64,000 nucleotides of DNA from Gloeothece verrucosa PCC 7822 (GTDB lineage Bacteria; Cyanobacteriota; Cyanobacteriia; Cyanobacteriales; Microcystaceae). Within the stretch, counting starts at the first letter, position 1. Every line of letters begins with the position of its first letter. A program made the translations under genes and the position numbers. The stretch lies in NCBI RefSeq assembly GCF_000147335.1, contig NC_014501.1, positions 1,875,501-1,939,500 of the forward strand, given 5' to 3'. This document shows positions 34,776 through 42,818 of this stretch, in pieces. The notes beneath the pieces are model-generated. The model worked only from the letters and a program-made list of their open reading frames with translations, did no database searches and was not told where the DNA came from.

Positions 34776-36791
34776 TTAGGCGGCACTAGACACAGGGATA
34801 GTTGTCCGCCCTGCATCTAAATGTACCTCTGCCATCGTAAAATCTCGTTTAATCGATAAACTATTGAGATAACCTACCGGATCTTCTGCATCAAAGGTGA
34901 TCTTATCAAATAATTTGATCGGTTCTCGACGGTATTTGATATCTCCTAAACCTAATTCTCGCGCGGCGGTACTAAACACACTGACGCGACAAACCCGTTC
35001 GAGAATTTCTACCCAGTTGCGCGGGAAAGGAATATGACCCCAGCGTGCCATCTGAGTCATCATCCAAAGGTGTTCCGTGCGTGACGGACGGTTCATTCCT
35101 TCCCCATAGAACATATGATGAGCGTATTCTACGGGTTTTTCCAAATTACAGCTATATTGATTCGGATCACCCAGTTGAATGTAGTCGACATTGGTGGCTA
35201 AATACTGGCGAGTCGCTAATATTTCCCGAATTTCTTGCTGATGGGCTTCTTGGCTACAGTAGCGGCAGGCTTCTAATAGTGCTTTAACCAGAGCAATATG
35301 GGTATTAGGATAAGTATTAGCCCAGTCTTCCCGAACCCCTAACACTTTGCCGGGATGTCCTTGCCATATCTCTAAATCTGTAGCTACCGTAAAGCCTACC
35401 CCTTCCATCGCCGCGCGAAGGTTCCAAGGTTCACCCACACAATAACCGTCAATGGTACCTGCTTTAAGGTCTACCACCATTTGTGCCGGAGGAATGGTTT
35501 CTAAATGCACATCATGGTCCGGATCAATTCCCCCAGAAGCTAACCAGTAACGTAAGAGAATATTGTGCATTGAGGAAGGATGAACCATACCGAAAATATG
35601 ACGGTTATCCTTGGACTCTAGCAGCATCCGCTTGAGTTGGCTGACGGTGTGAACGCCCTGTTCATAAAATTTCTTGGCTAGAGTAATTCCGTTACCATTG
35701 CGAGTCATGGTTAAAGCACTGACCAGAGGTAAAGGTTCGTCTTGATGACCTCCGGCTGTCAACCAAGTGGGCATTCCGGCCGGCATTTGAGCGGCATCTA
35801 AAAACCCGCCTTTAAGGCCATCGACAATTCCTCGCCAACTGGTTTCACGAACTAAATTTACTTCATCTAATCCATGTTTAGCAAAGAAACCCATCTCCTT
35901 AGCAACGGCTAAGGGGGCGCAAGCGGTCAGGGGGACAAAACCAATTTCTAGATTAACTTTTTCCAGTCCATGACGAGCGACAACGGCGGTTTTCTTGGCT
36001 CTTAATTTCTTAATCTTTTTCTGTTGATTGAGGAAGTAAATAATCTCACTTCTTAAGCTGTAGTAACTGGGATGATTGACCACTTCCATACGCTGACGAG
36101 GACGGGGTATATCCACTTCTAAAATACCGCCAATTTTTGAGCCTGGACCGTTGGTCAGCATGACGATTTTATCGGATAGTAAAACCGCTTCATCGACATC
36201 GTGAGTTACCATCACCGAGGTAATATGATATTCATCACATATCCTCATTAATTGTTCTTGTAGATTGCCTCGGGTTAAAGCATCTAATGCGCCAAAAGGT
36301 TCATCTAACAGGAGCAATTTAGGACGAATGGCTAGGGCCCGACCAATGGCGACCCGTTGTTTCATCCCCCCTGATAGCTGACCAGGATATTTATCAACAG
36401 CGTGGCGTAATCCGACTAAATCAATGTGTTCTTCAATAATTCCTTTTCTCTCGCCGGCGGGTAAGCCACTCATGACTTCATCTACTGCTAGAGCGATATT
36501 TTGTCGCACGGTTAACCAGGGTAGGAGCGAGTAGTTTTGGAAAATCACCATTTTGTCGGGTCCGGGTTTTTTAACTTGTTGACCCTCTAGGGTGACGATT
36601 CCTTCGGTGGGTAAATCGAGTCCGGCAATCATGTTTAATAGGGTTGATTTACCGCAACCAGAGTGACCAATTAAAGAGATAAATTCACCTTGTTTGATTT
36701 CTAAATCGATGCCTTTTAGGGCTACGTATTCACCGCCGCCGGTTAGCGGGAAGATTTTTTCTATGTTGTCAACTGCTACAAAAACACCCAT
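34776..36791 (-). CDS. cmpC: bicarbonate ABC transporter ATPase with fused binding domain CmpC
   Basis: 671 aa. The N-terminal ABC ATPase (about 1-260) has Walker A GHSGCGKST (42-50), LSGGMKQRVAIGRAL and LLLDEPFGALD. From about 285 a solute-binding-protein-like domain homologous to CmpA/NrtA follows (LEIGFVPLTACAPLAVAKE, GGIDPDHDVHLETIPPAQMV, YCVGEPWN). In this family the fused domain is a regulatory sensor of cytoplasmic substrate. ATG at 36789-36791. The fused architecture is shared by NrtC and CmpC; operon context with CmpA decides for bicarbonate. Confidence 0.9.
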   Translation of the reverse strand: MGVFVAVDNIEKIFPLTGGGEYVALKGIDLEIKQGEFISLIGHSGCGKSTLLNMIAGLDLPTEGIVTLEGQQVKKPGPDKMVIFQNYSLLPWLTVRQNIALAVDEVMSGLPAGERKGIIEEHIDLVGLRHAVDKYPGQLSGGMKQRVAIGRALAIRPKLLLLDEPFGALDALTRGNLQEQLMRICDEYHITSVMVTHDVDEAVLLSDKIVMLTNGPGSKIGGILEVDIPRPRQRMEVVNHPSYYSLRSEIIYFLNQQKKIKKLRAKKTAVVARHGLEKVNLEIGFVPLTACAPLAVAKEMGFFAKHGLDEVNLVRETSWRGIVDGLKGGFLDAAQMPAGMPTWLTAGGHQDEPLPLVSALTMTRNGNGITLAKKFYEQGVHTVSQLKRMLLESKDNRHIFGMVHPSSMHNILLRYWLASGGIDPDHDVHLETIPPAQMVVDLKAGTIDGYCVGEPWNLRAAMEGVGFTVATDLEIWQGHPGKVLGVREDWANTYPNTHIALVKALLEACRYCSQEAHQQEIREILATRQYLATNVDYIQLGDPNQYSCNLEKPVEYAHHMFYGEGMNRPSRTEHLWMMTQMARWGHIPFPRNWVEILERVCRVSVFSTAARELGLGDIKYRREPIKLFDKITFDAEDPVGYLNSLSIKRDFTMAEVHLDAGRTTIPVSSAA

Positions 36792-36868
36792 GTTTTATAT
36801 CCTCTTGATTTTTATTTGGCGCAAAGTCGCAAAGGAACAGAGATGGAGATATATGTTTTTCTTTTTTT

Positions 36869-36891
36869 CCCCTCTCGGAGTGGGAGAGGGG
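36869..36891. repeat. palindrome between cmpB and cmpC
   Basis: CCCCTCTC (36869-36876) and GAGAGGGG (36884-36891) form a perfect 8-bp stem with a 7-nt loop in the gap between cmpB and cmpC. On the transcribed strand it is followed by A residues, so it is not an intrinsic terminator; an mRNA-processing or stability element is more likely. Confidence 0.5.
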
Positions 36892-36910
36892 CACTCTGGT
36901 GAGGTGGTTT

Positions 36911-37750
36911 TTATTGGCCGGGAGCGATTACTTTTTGTAGGTAAGCAATTGCACGGTCGAGGATTAAGCCTACTGCTCCGATGTAAATGACGGCTAGTAT
37001 GATTTCACTGATGTAATTTTGTTGGTATGCGTCCCAGATAAAGAAGCCAATTCCGACAATACCTGACATGACGATTTCTGCTGCGATAATTGCCAACCAC
37101 GCCAACCCGATCGCAATTCTTAAGCCGGTGAAGATGTAAGGAAGTGCAGAGGGTAATAAAATTTTGAAGAAGAATTTTTGATTGGATAACTGTAAGACTT
37201 GTTGAACGTTGATGTAGTCTTGGGGTATTTGTTTTACGCCTTCTGTGGTGTTAATTAAAATCGGCCAAACTGAGGTGATAAAGATAACAAAGATTGCCGC
37301 CGGTTGGTTTTGTTGTAGGGCAACTAAGGCGATGGGAACCCACGCTAAAGGCGCAACCATTCGTAAAAATTGGAAAATGGGGTCTAAAGCTTTGTTGATG
37401 AGGGGTTGAGTTCCGACTAATATTCCTACACTAATTCCGATAATCGCTGCGAGTGAATATCCTTGTGCAACTCTTCCTAAACTCGCTAAGGTTTGCCAGA
37501 ATAATCCTTTATCTAATCCACCCCGATCATAAAAGGGATACAGTAAGAGTATTCTTGTTCTTTCATCTGTCCAAAGGCTGCTCGGTGGGGGGAGTTTAAT
37601 TAATCCGATAGTTGATATGAATTGCCATATTAATAAAAATCCCGCAACTCCTAATAGAGGAGGTATGATATTATCTTTGTTCTTTTTCCAAAAGTCGGAA
37701 AAAGCATTGTTACTATTACCATTTTTGCGAATTCTTGCTGTTGCTGTCAT
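36911..37750 (-). CDS. cmpB: bicarbonate ABC transporter permease CmpB
   Basis: 279 aa. BPD-type inner-membrane permease with about six helices. The cytoplasmic coupling EAA-like loop is around AAEIVMSGIVGIGFFIWDA. Family features are LPPPSSLW, FWQTLASLGRVAQGYSLA and AVIYIGAVGLILDRAIAYL. It forms the membrane pore of BCT1. ATG at 37748-37750; 72 bp after cmpA. Confidence 0.9.
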   Translation of the reverse strand: MTATARIRKNGNSNNAFSDFWKKNKDNIIPPLLGVAGFLLIWQFISTIGLIKLPPPSSLWTDERTRILLLYPFYDRGGLDKGLFWQTLASLGRVAQGYSLAAIIGISVGILVGTQPLINKALDPIFQFLRMVAPLAWVPIALVALQQNQPAAIFVIFITSVWPILINTTEGVKQIPQDYINVQQVLQLSNQKFFFKILLPSALPYIFTGLRIAIGLAWLAIIAAEIVMSGIVGIGFFIWDAYQQNYISEIILAVIYIGAVGLILDRAIAYLQKVIAPGQ

Positions 37751-37822
37751 TTTTTTTCCCTCTTTAAAAAGCTTGTGAATGAAATGATTGTTGATTGACT
37801 ATTAATCTCTAATGATTAATAA

Positions 37823-39175
37823 CTAAACTTTTTTAATTTTTAGGCTCTTTAAATAAGCCTCTGGATTTTCTGGGTCGTATGTAATACCATCAAAGAAGGT
37901 TTCAACTCCTCTGGAGGTACTTGTCGGAATATCGGAGAATCCAGCGTCTTTAGCCGCTTCTATCCATAAGTCCTCCCGATTAACTTTGTCTACAATCTTT
38001 TTGGCTGTATCAATATCGGGAATAGCGTCTTTATGGAAACCCCAACGAATGCTTTCGGTTAAAAACCAGAGATCGTGACTCTTGTAGGGATAGGAGACGT
38101 TACCTTTGCCATCTTTCCAGTACAAGGGGCCTTCGTCTTTACTCTTAATATCGGGTTTTCCGTTCCCCATCTTGTAGAATCCTTTGTAGGGAGATTCGAG
38201 AATTTTTTCAGGGATATTAAAGTAGCTACGTCCGGCAACCATTTTGACTACGGTGGCGCGATTTTGGTCTTGATCGATCCATTGTTGGGCTTCCATAATG
38301 GCTTTAAGTACGGCTTTGGTAGCTTTGGGATTTTTGTCTACCCAGTCAGCGCGAATGGCTAAATATTCTTCAGGGTGATATTTCCAAATTTGAGGAGTTA
38401 AAGCCGCCATGTAACCGATGTCTTCGGTAATGATTCGATAAGGCCAGGGGTCACCGGTACTGAAAGCATCCATCGTTCCATTCCGCATCCCTTGTACGGT
38501 TTCAGCCGGGGGAACGGCTAATAAGTCAATATCTTTATCGGGATCGACACCACCGGCTGCTAACCAATATCTAATCCAAAAATCTTGGTTAGCATTGGGG
38601 AAGGTATAAGCGGCTTTGAATTTTCTGCCTTGGGTTTTGGGCAAACTCTTGATATAGTCGGCGGCTTTAGATACATCTACACCAATGTCTTTACCTAAAT
38701 GTGCTTTAGAGATCGCTATCCCATTCCCATGAGTCACCAACTGCGCTAAAACATACATGGGAACTTTTCTACCATTGGTAATAATTCCTTCAGTAATTAG
38801 GTGAGGCATGGGCATCTGCCATTGACCCCCGTCAATCCCTCCACCTTCAGCACCGATGACTACGTTGTCTCTAGCCGAAGCCCAGTTAGCTTGTTTAGAG
38901 ATTTCTACGTCGGTCATCCCATATTTGGCAAAAAATCCTTTTTCTTTAGCAACAATTAGAGGGGCAGATTCCACAATGGGGATATACCCTAATTTAATTT
39001 TGGTGGTTTCTGGCTGCTGATCAGCACTGAGATTAGCCGCTTCGACTTTTTCGCTTGTTCCTCCAGTGGTGTCAGGAGGATTTCCGACACAACCTTTGAG
39101 AAATACTGCTGCTGCTGCTGATGCAGAAGCCGTTAATAAGAATTTCCGACGTGAATATTGAGAGAAATTAGACAT
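37823..39175 (-). CDS. cmpA: bicarbonate-binding lipoprotein CmpA
   Basis: 450 aa. The N-terminus has a twin-arginine-like SRRKFLL followed by a lipobox FLKGC (Cys 29), so it is a membrane-anchored periplasmic lipoprotein. The core closely follows Cmp[50 protein letters not shown], and [12 protein letters not shown]. The Glu after HPE (residues 269/270) together with Thr 191 and Gln 197 matches the bicarbonate site, whereas nitrate-binding NrtA has Lys at the Glu position (HPEK) and a different GGIDGAH segment. First gene of cmpABCD, an operon normally induced by CmpR at low inorganic carbon. ATG at 39173-39175. Confidence 0.93.
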   Translation of the reverse strand: MSNFSQYSRRKFLLTASASAAAAVFLKGCVGNPPDTTGGTSEKVEAANLSADQQPETTKIKLGYIPIVESAPLIVAKEKGFFAKYGMTDVEISKQANWASARDNVVIGAEGGGIDGGQWQMPMPHLITEGIITNGRKVPMYVLAQLVTHGNGIAISKAHLGKDIGVDVSKAADYIKSLPKTQGRKFKAAYTFPNANQDFWIRYWLAAGGVDPDKDIDLLAVPPAETVQGMRNGTMDAFSTGDPWPYRIITEDIGYMAALTPQIWKYHPEEYLAIRADWVDKNPKATKAVLKAIMEAQQWIDQDQNRATVVKMVAGRSYFNIPEKILESPYKGFYKMGNGKPDIKSKDEGPLYWKDGKGNVSYPYKSHDLWFLTESIRWGFHKDAIPDIDTAKKIVDKVNREDLWIEAAKDAGFSDIPTSTSRGVETFFDGITYDPENPEAYLKSLKIKKV

Positions 39176-39310
39176 GAAAACCTCCTTCCTGATAGATTGA
39201 ATACAGGTAGATGACTCTTATTTGTTATAAGTAAAAATCTCTTAAGGCTTTATTTGCACTGATTTACAGCATCTCTAAAGCTTTTTTTAGAGAACTCCTT
39301 GCTAGGTTTT

Positions 39311-39376
39311 TTAATTGATTTGGTTAATGGCTTAACTTGATTATTCAGTTTAGCATCATCTTAAGAAAAATCTTAA
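39311..39376. promoter_or_regulatory. cluster of TTAA palindromes upstream of cmpA
   Basis: GTTAA-TGGC-TTAAC (39323-39336) and TTAAGA-AAAA-TCTTAA (39361-39376) are perfect palindromes about 150-200 bp upstream of cmpA. LysR-type CmpR sites are described as TTA-N7/8-TAA; these spacings are not exact, so assignment as CmpR sites is inference. Confidence 0.4.
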
Positions 39377-39465
39377 CTTTTTATTGATCACAACCAAAGA
39401 AAAATTTGATTGAATCGATAAGTATAGATTAACACTAATGATTATCAGGTTAGAGAATGAATTTT

Positions 39466-39681
39466 GTCAATATATAGATTTTAATCAATAGAAATAATTG
39501 AAACAAAACGAGTGAATTAGACCTTGTTGGTCAATATATAGATTCTATTCAATAGAAATAATTGAAACAAGAGGGGGGAATTAGACCCTGTTGGTCAATT
39601 TATAGATTTTATTCAATAGAAATAATTGAAATAAGAGAGGGTAATTAGACCCTGTTGGTCAATTTATAGATTTTATTCAAT
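39466..39681. repeat. 64-bp tandem direct repeat, about 3.4 copies
   Basis: Units begin at GTCAAT at 39466, 39530, 39594 and 39658, exactly 64 bp apart; the fourth is partial (about 24 bp). Copies differ at only a few positions. Each full unit contains a CAAT-N7-ATTG inverted repeat (TTCAAT-N7-ATTGAA in copies 2 and 3) and ends in a ttagaccctgttg-like segment. It lies 290-500 bp upstream of cmpA. No variable spacers, so not CRISPR. Confidence 0.9.
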
Positions 39682-39806
39682 TTGAATCATTCAAAAAATA
39701 GGAGGGTTTAAGGATTGTGCCCTTATTAGTAAGCTCACATCTCGCACCAGAACAAAATTCTTTAATAAACCTCAGTTCAGTCAATACTTACCGATTACAA
39801 GCCAAA

Positions 39807-39828
39807 AACCGGAGCGATTACTCCGGTT
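39807..39828 (-). terminator. terminator downstream of the DUF2854 gene
   Basis: AACCGGAG (39807-39814) and CTCCGGTT (39821-39828) form a perfect 8-bp stem with a 6-nt loop. On the minus strand it runs straight into a short T-run. It lies about 100 bp beyond the DUF2854 stop. Confidence 0.6.
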
Positions 39829-39930
39829 GGCCTCTATAATTAATTGGTGAAGTCCCGCACGGCCTAGGCAGATGGGCAAAAATGAGGACATTAGATAAAT
39901 TAGATCTAGTTCATGTTGCCCACCAGACAA

Positions 39931-40497
39931 TTAAACGGAACTGTTTTGAGCTTCAACAACGGTAATTAAAGCCAGATCAATACGCTTTTCATCAGGTTGG
40001 GTAATTTGAGCGCGAATACCCGGGCCAAAAAACTTTTCTATCTTCTCTTGTTTTTCTTGCCACTGCTCGAGAGAAATAAAAGGAGACTCAAATTCTAAAA
40101 TAAGAGCATAAGCTCCATTGATCGAGGTTTCTTGCAGACTAACTAATACCGGTCTTTCTTCATCAATAGGACTTAACCCCAAACGTTGTAAAGACTCATC
40201 TAAATGAGCTTGTTGTCCATAGCGATAGCGGGTAACATCTTTACGAATTTGATTTTGGGTAGTAGTAGCTTGTTGCTCCCGTAGGGCAAGAATTTCTGAT
40301 GAAGGCGGCTGACTATAAGGAACCGGTTTAAGTTCAGCCGATTTTAGGGCTAAACCGCCCAGTAATATCGGTACACCATAAAATAATCCTGCTAAATTCA
40401 GGGTAGCATTGCCTGTGGCATAAGCAATAAATCCAACAACAGTTAAAATACCACCGAGAGTTAACCCCAACGAAGCTAAGGAAAATTGACGTAACAT
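39931..40497 (-). CDS. DUF2854 family membrane protein
   Basis: 188 aa. Two N-terminal hydrophobic helices (about 9-27 and 34-52; GGILTVVGFIAYATGN, LFYGVPILLGGLALKSAEL) are followed by a cytoplasmic or stromal alpha/beta domain. The domain includes YRYGQQAHLDESLQRLGL, and the C-terminal segment runs IDLALITVVEA. DUF2854 is conserved in cyanobacteria and chloroplasts; function unknown. ATG at 40495-40497. Confidence 0.85.
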   Translation of the reverse strand: MLRQFSLASLGLTLGGILTVVGFIAYATGNATLNLAGLFYGVPILLGGLALKSAELKPVPYSQPPSSEILALREQQATTTQNQIRKDVTRYRYGQQAHLDESLQRLGLSPIDEERPVLVSLQETSINGAYALILEFESPFISLEQWQEKQEKIEKFFGPGIRAQITQPDEKRIDLALITVVEAQNSSV

Positions 40498-40653
40498 TTA
40501 TCCCCACCTAGAACAAGTGATACAACTAGCTTATGAATAAACAACACTATAACCTACGGTGGGCAATAGTTACTTAATGACTACTCTTGCTCGGCTCTGG
40601 GTTTTCGCGCTCCCGTGTTACTTTATAATTAGTGCTAATAGGAAAATCTGACA

Positions 40654-40839
40654 ATGGATAAAGTGACGATTATTGAGCAAATTCGGCAAGTCCAAAGCAA
40701 GCGAGAGTTTTTGATTGGGCTTTTAGATAGAGCGGATTTAGGTACACTAAGAATTGATGTTAATCAAGCCATCGAAGAACTTGACGAATTAATCGACGAC
40801 TTTAGGCTAACTTTCCCCGAGGAAAATTTGCCATACTAA
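40654..40839 (+). CDS. small helical hypothetical protein, 61 aa
   Basis: ATG at 40654, preceded by AGGAAAA at suitable distance. Two amphipathic helices (IIEQIRQVQSKREFLIGLL and DVNQAIEELDELIDDFR) and a short tail. No motif recognised. A strong stem-loop directly follows the stop, supporting that it is a genuine short transcription unit. Confidence 0.65.
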   Translation: MDKVTIIEQIRQVQSKREFLIGLLDRADLGTLRIDVNQAIEELDELIDDFRLTFPEENLPY

Positions 40840-40843
40840 AGCA

Positions 40844-40882
40844 GGTTTCTAGGTAATAGCTCAGTTCTATCACCTAGAAACC
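40844..40882. terminator. bidirectional terminator-like stem-loop
   Basis: GGTTTCTAGGT (40844-40854) and ACCTAGAAACC (40872-40882) form a perfect 11-bp stem between the convergent stops at 40839 and 40896. Confidence 0.65.
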
Positions 40883-40895
40883 TAACGCCATCTAT

Positions 40896-41312
40896 TTACT
40901 GAGGTTTTTTATAATTCACTTCAATAACGGTGTGGACGTTGCCGCGCGGGTTAAAATCTCCCTTAATCTGGACTTCTAAAGGATCGCAGGCAGCCACAAA
41001 GTCATCTAAAATCTGATTGATCGCCTCTTCATGAGAAATATAGCGATCACGGTAGTTATTAATGTATAACTTAATTGCCTTTAACTCCACCACTTTTTCA
41101 TTAGGGACATAAGTCAAATAAATGGTAGCAAAGTCGGGATAGCCAGAAAACGGACATTTACAGGTATACTCCGGTAAAGTAATCTGAATGTGATAGTGGC
41201 GACCAACACGAGGATTGGGAAAAGTAAATAACTCTCCTTGAGCAATTTCTCGCTCGCCATATTTGAGTTGAGCGGCTTCAGCAGAGGGTTGTTGTTCAGT
41301 AAAATTACTCAT
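40896..41312 (-). CDS. queF: NADPH-dependent preQ0 reductase QueF
   Basis: 138 aa from ATG 41310-41312; the frame also opens at a TTG 19 codons upstream, which lacks family support. Short T-fold (type I) QueF. It reduces the nitrile of 7-cyano-7-deazaguanine to preQ1 for queuosine in tRNA. The catalytic Cys is C53 in KCPFSGYPD with D60, the signature helix is ELKAIKLYINNYRD, and the substrate Glu lies in ISHEEA. Monocistronic. Confidence 0.95.
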   Translation of the reverse strand: MSNFTEQQPSAEAAQLKYGEREIAQGELFTFPNPRVGRHYHIQITLPEYTCKCPFSGYPDFATIYLTYVPNEKVVELKAIKLYINNYRDRYISHEEAINQILDDFVAACDPLEVQIKGDFNPRGNVHTVIEVNYKKPQ

Positions 41313-41466
41313 TAATCCTGATCTTAATTTTATGGCAGTGGGCAAGAGTTGATTCAATGATCTTAGCAAAGCCGCTTGTTAAGTTACGATAAGTTGCATC
41401 CTTTAGCGAGGGAGAGCATAATAGACATAGATTATACTGAGAGCATCTACGGCATTTGATCAAGAC

Positions 41467-42818
41467 ATGATGAGTGTTTCAGTCTTAAAAAAAAAAGACG
41501 TAAGCGAGGAGTAATCTTAACTGAAGCCGGACTCAATAAGCTTGAGGAGGCTAAAGTGGAAGCAGAATTTAAAGATAACAACGGACATCGCTATACTCTA
41601 GAGCAGATGAGCGAGCGTACAGGATTAACTCCTGATACTTTAATTAAAGTCTTTGCTTGTGAATCGAAGGTCGATAAGCAAACCCTCCAAACCTGCTTTA
41701 AAGCCTTTCGTCTCAAATTAGAACACCATGATTATTTTTACCCAGATTTTGACGATGAAGAAGATTTGCCAACCCTGGTACCTCCGAACTATATTCAACC
41801 AGCCATTCCTGTTTCCACTCACGATACAATTAGTTATGTAGAGCGTCCTCCCATCGAATCGATCTGTTATGAAACTCTTCAACAACCCGGGGCCTTGCTT
41901 CGCATTAAAGCCCCTAGTTTGATGGGAAAAACTCTTCTCATTAGTAGGATTTTAGGATTTTTAGGGAGACTTGAGTATCGGACTATTCGTTTGAGCTTGG
42001 AACTAGCTGATCGAAAAACCCATTTAACACAACTCAATAAATTTTTACGTTGGTTTTGTCTCAACCTTTCTAGAGAACTCAAAGTCCCCAATTGTCTAGA
42101 AGATTATTGGGATGAAGAAGGAATAGGAGCCAAAGTTAGCTGTACTACCTATATTGAAGAATATCTATTACCTCAAGCCGATAGTCCTTTAGTTTTATGT
42201 TTAGATGATGTAGACTTACTGTTTCCTCATCCTGAAATTTACGAGGACTTTTTTGGACTATTGCGCTCTTGGTACGAAAAAGGCAGAACTCGAGCGAGTT
42301 GGCAAAAACTCAGGTTAGTCCTAGTTCATTCTACTAATGTTTACATTCGTCTGAATATTAATCAATCTCCCTTTAATGTAGGGATACCGATAGAATTATC
42401 AGATTTTACTGAAGAACAAGTGCAACAACTGGCTCAACAATATAATCTAGAATTCACTCTTGATCAAATACAAAAACTAATGGGGATGATTGGAGGACAT
42501 CCTTATTTATTAATCAAAATGTTTGCTTATCTCAAAAGCTATCCGAATTTTACGCTAGAGCAAGTTTTACAGGAAGCACCGACAGATGCCGGAATTTATG
42601 GTTCTCACCTGAGAGAATTTTGGTTTAATCTTCAAACTAATCCAGAATTAGCAACAGTTTTCAAAAAAATTGTTAGCTCTACCTCAGCTATTAATATTGA
42701 ACCCGTACAAGCTTATCAGCTTCATAGTATGGGATTAGTAGAGCTATGCGACAATTACGTCAAACCTCGTTACAATTTGTACCGTTTATACTTTTCTAGC
42801 CACCTCAAAGATATGTAA
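41467..42818 (+). CDS. AAA_35-like ATPase; natural start split from body by a ten-A tract
   Basis: The uninterrupted frame starts at a GTG at 41556 (AGGAGG five bases upstream) and gives 420 aa. Upstream codons in the same frame encode [20 protein letters not shown], the usual N-terminus of this family, but no start codon exists there before a stop. An ATG-ATG at 41467 reads MMSVSVLKK and enters ten consecutive A (41487-41496), one base out of phase. One extra A in the message, or a -1 slip, would join the two. Domains: an N-terminal helix-turn-helix-like part ([18 protein letters not shown]), Walker A-like APSLMGKT (119-126 from the GTG), Walker [12 protein letters not shown]. First of a two-gene unit with the CHASE2 ATPase. 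Confidence 0.8.

Noticed and set aside
33695..39175. Naming the ABC operon nrtABCD (nitrate).
   Set aside because: The binding protein has the CmpA-type [11 protein letters not shown] and HPEE motifs instead of the NrtA equivalents, and no nitrate assimilation genes are adjacent.
39466..39697. CRISPR array.
   Set aside because: The whole 64-bp unit is conserved; there are no unique spacers and no cas genes.
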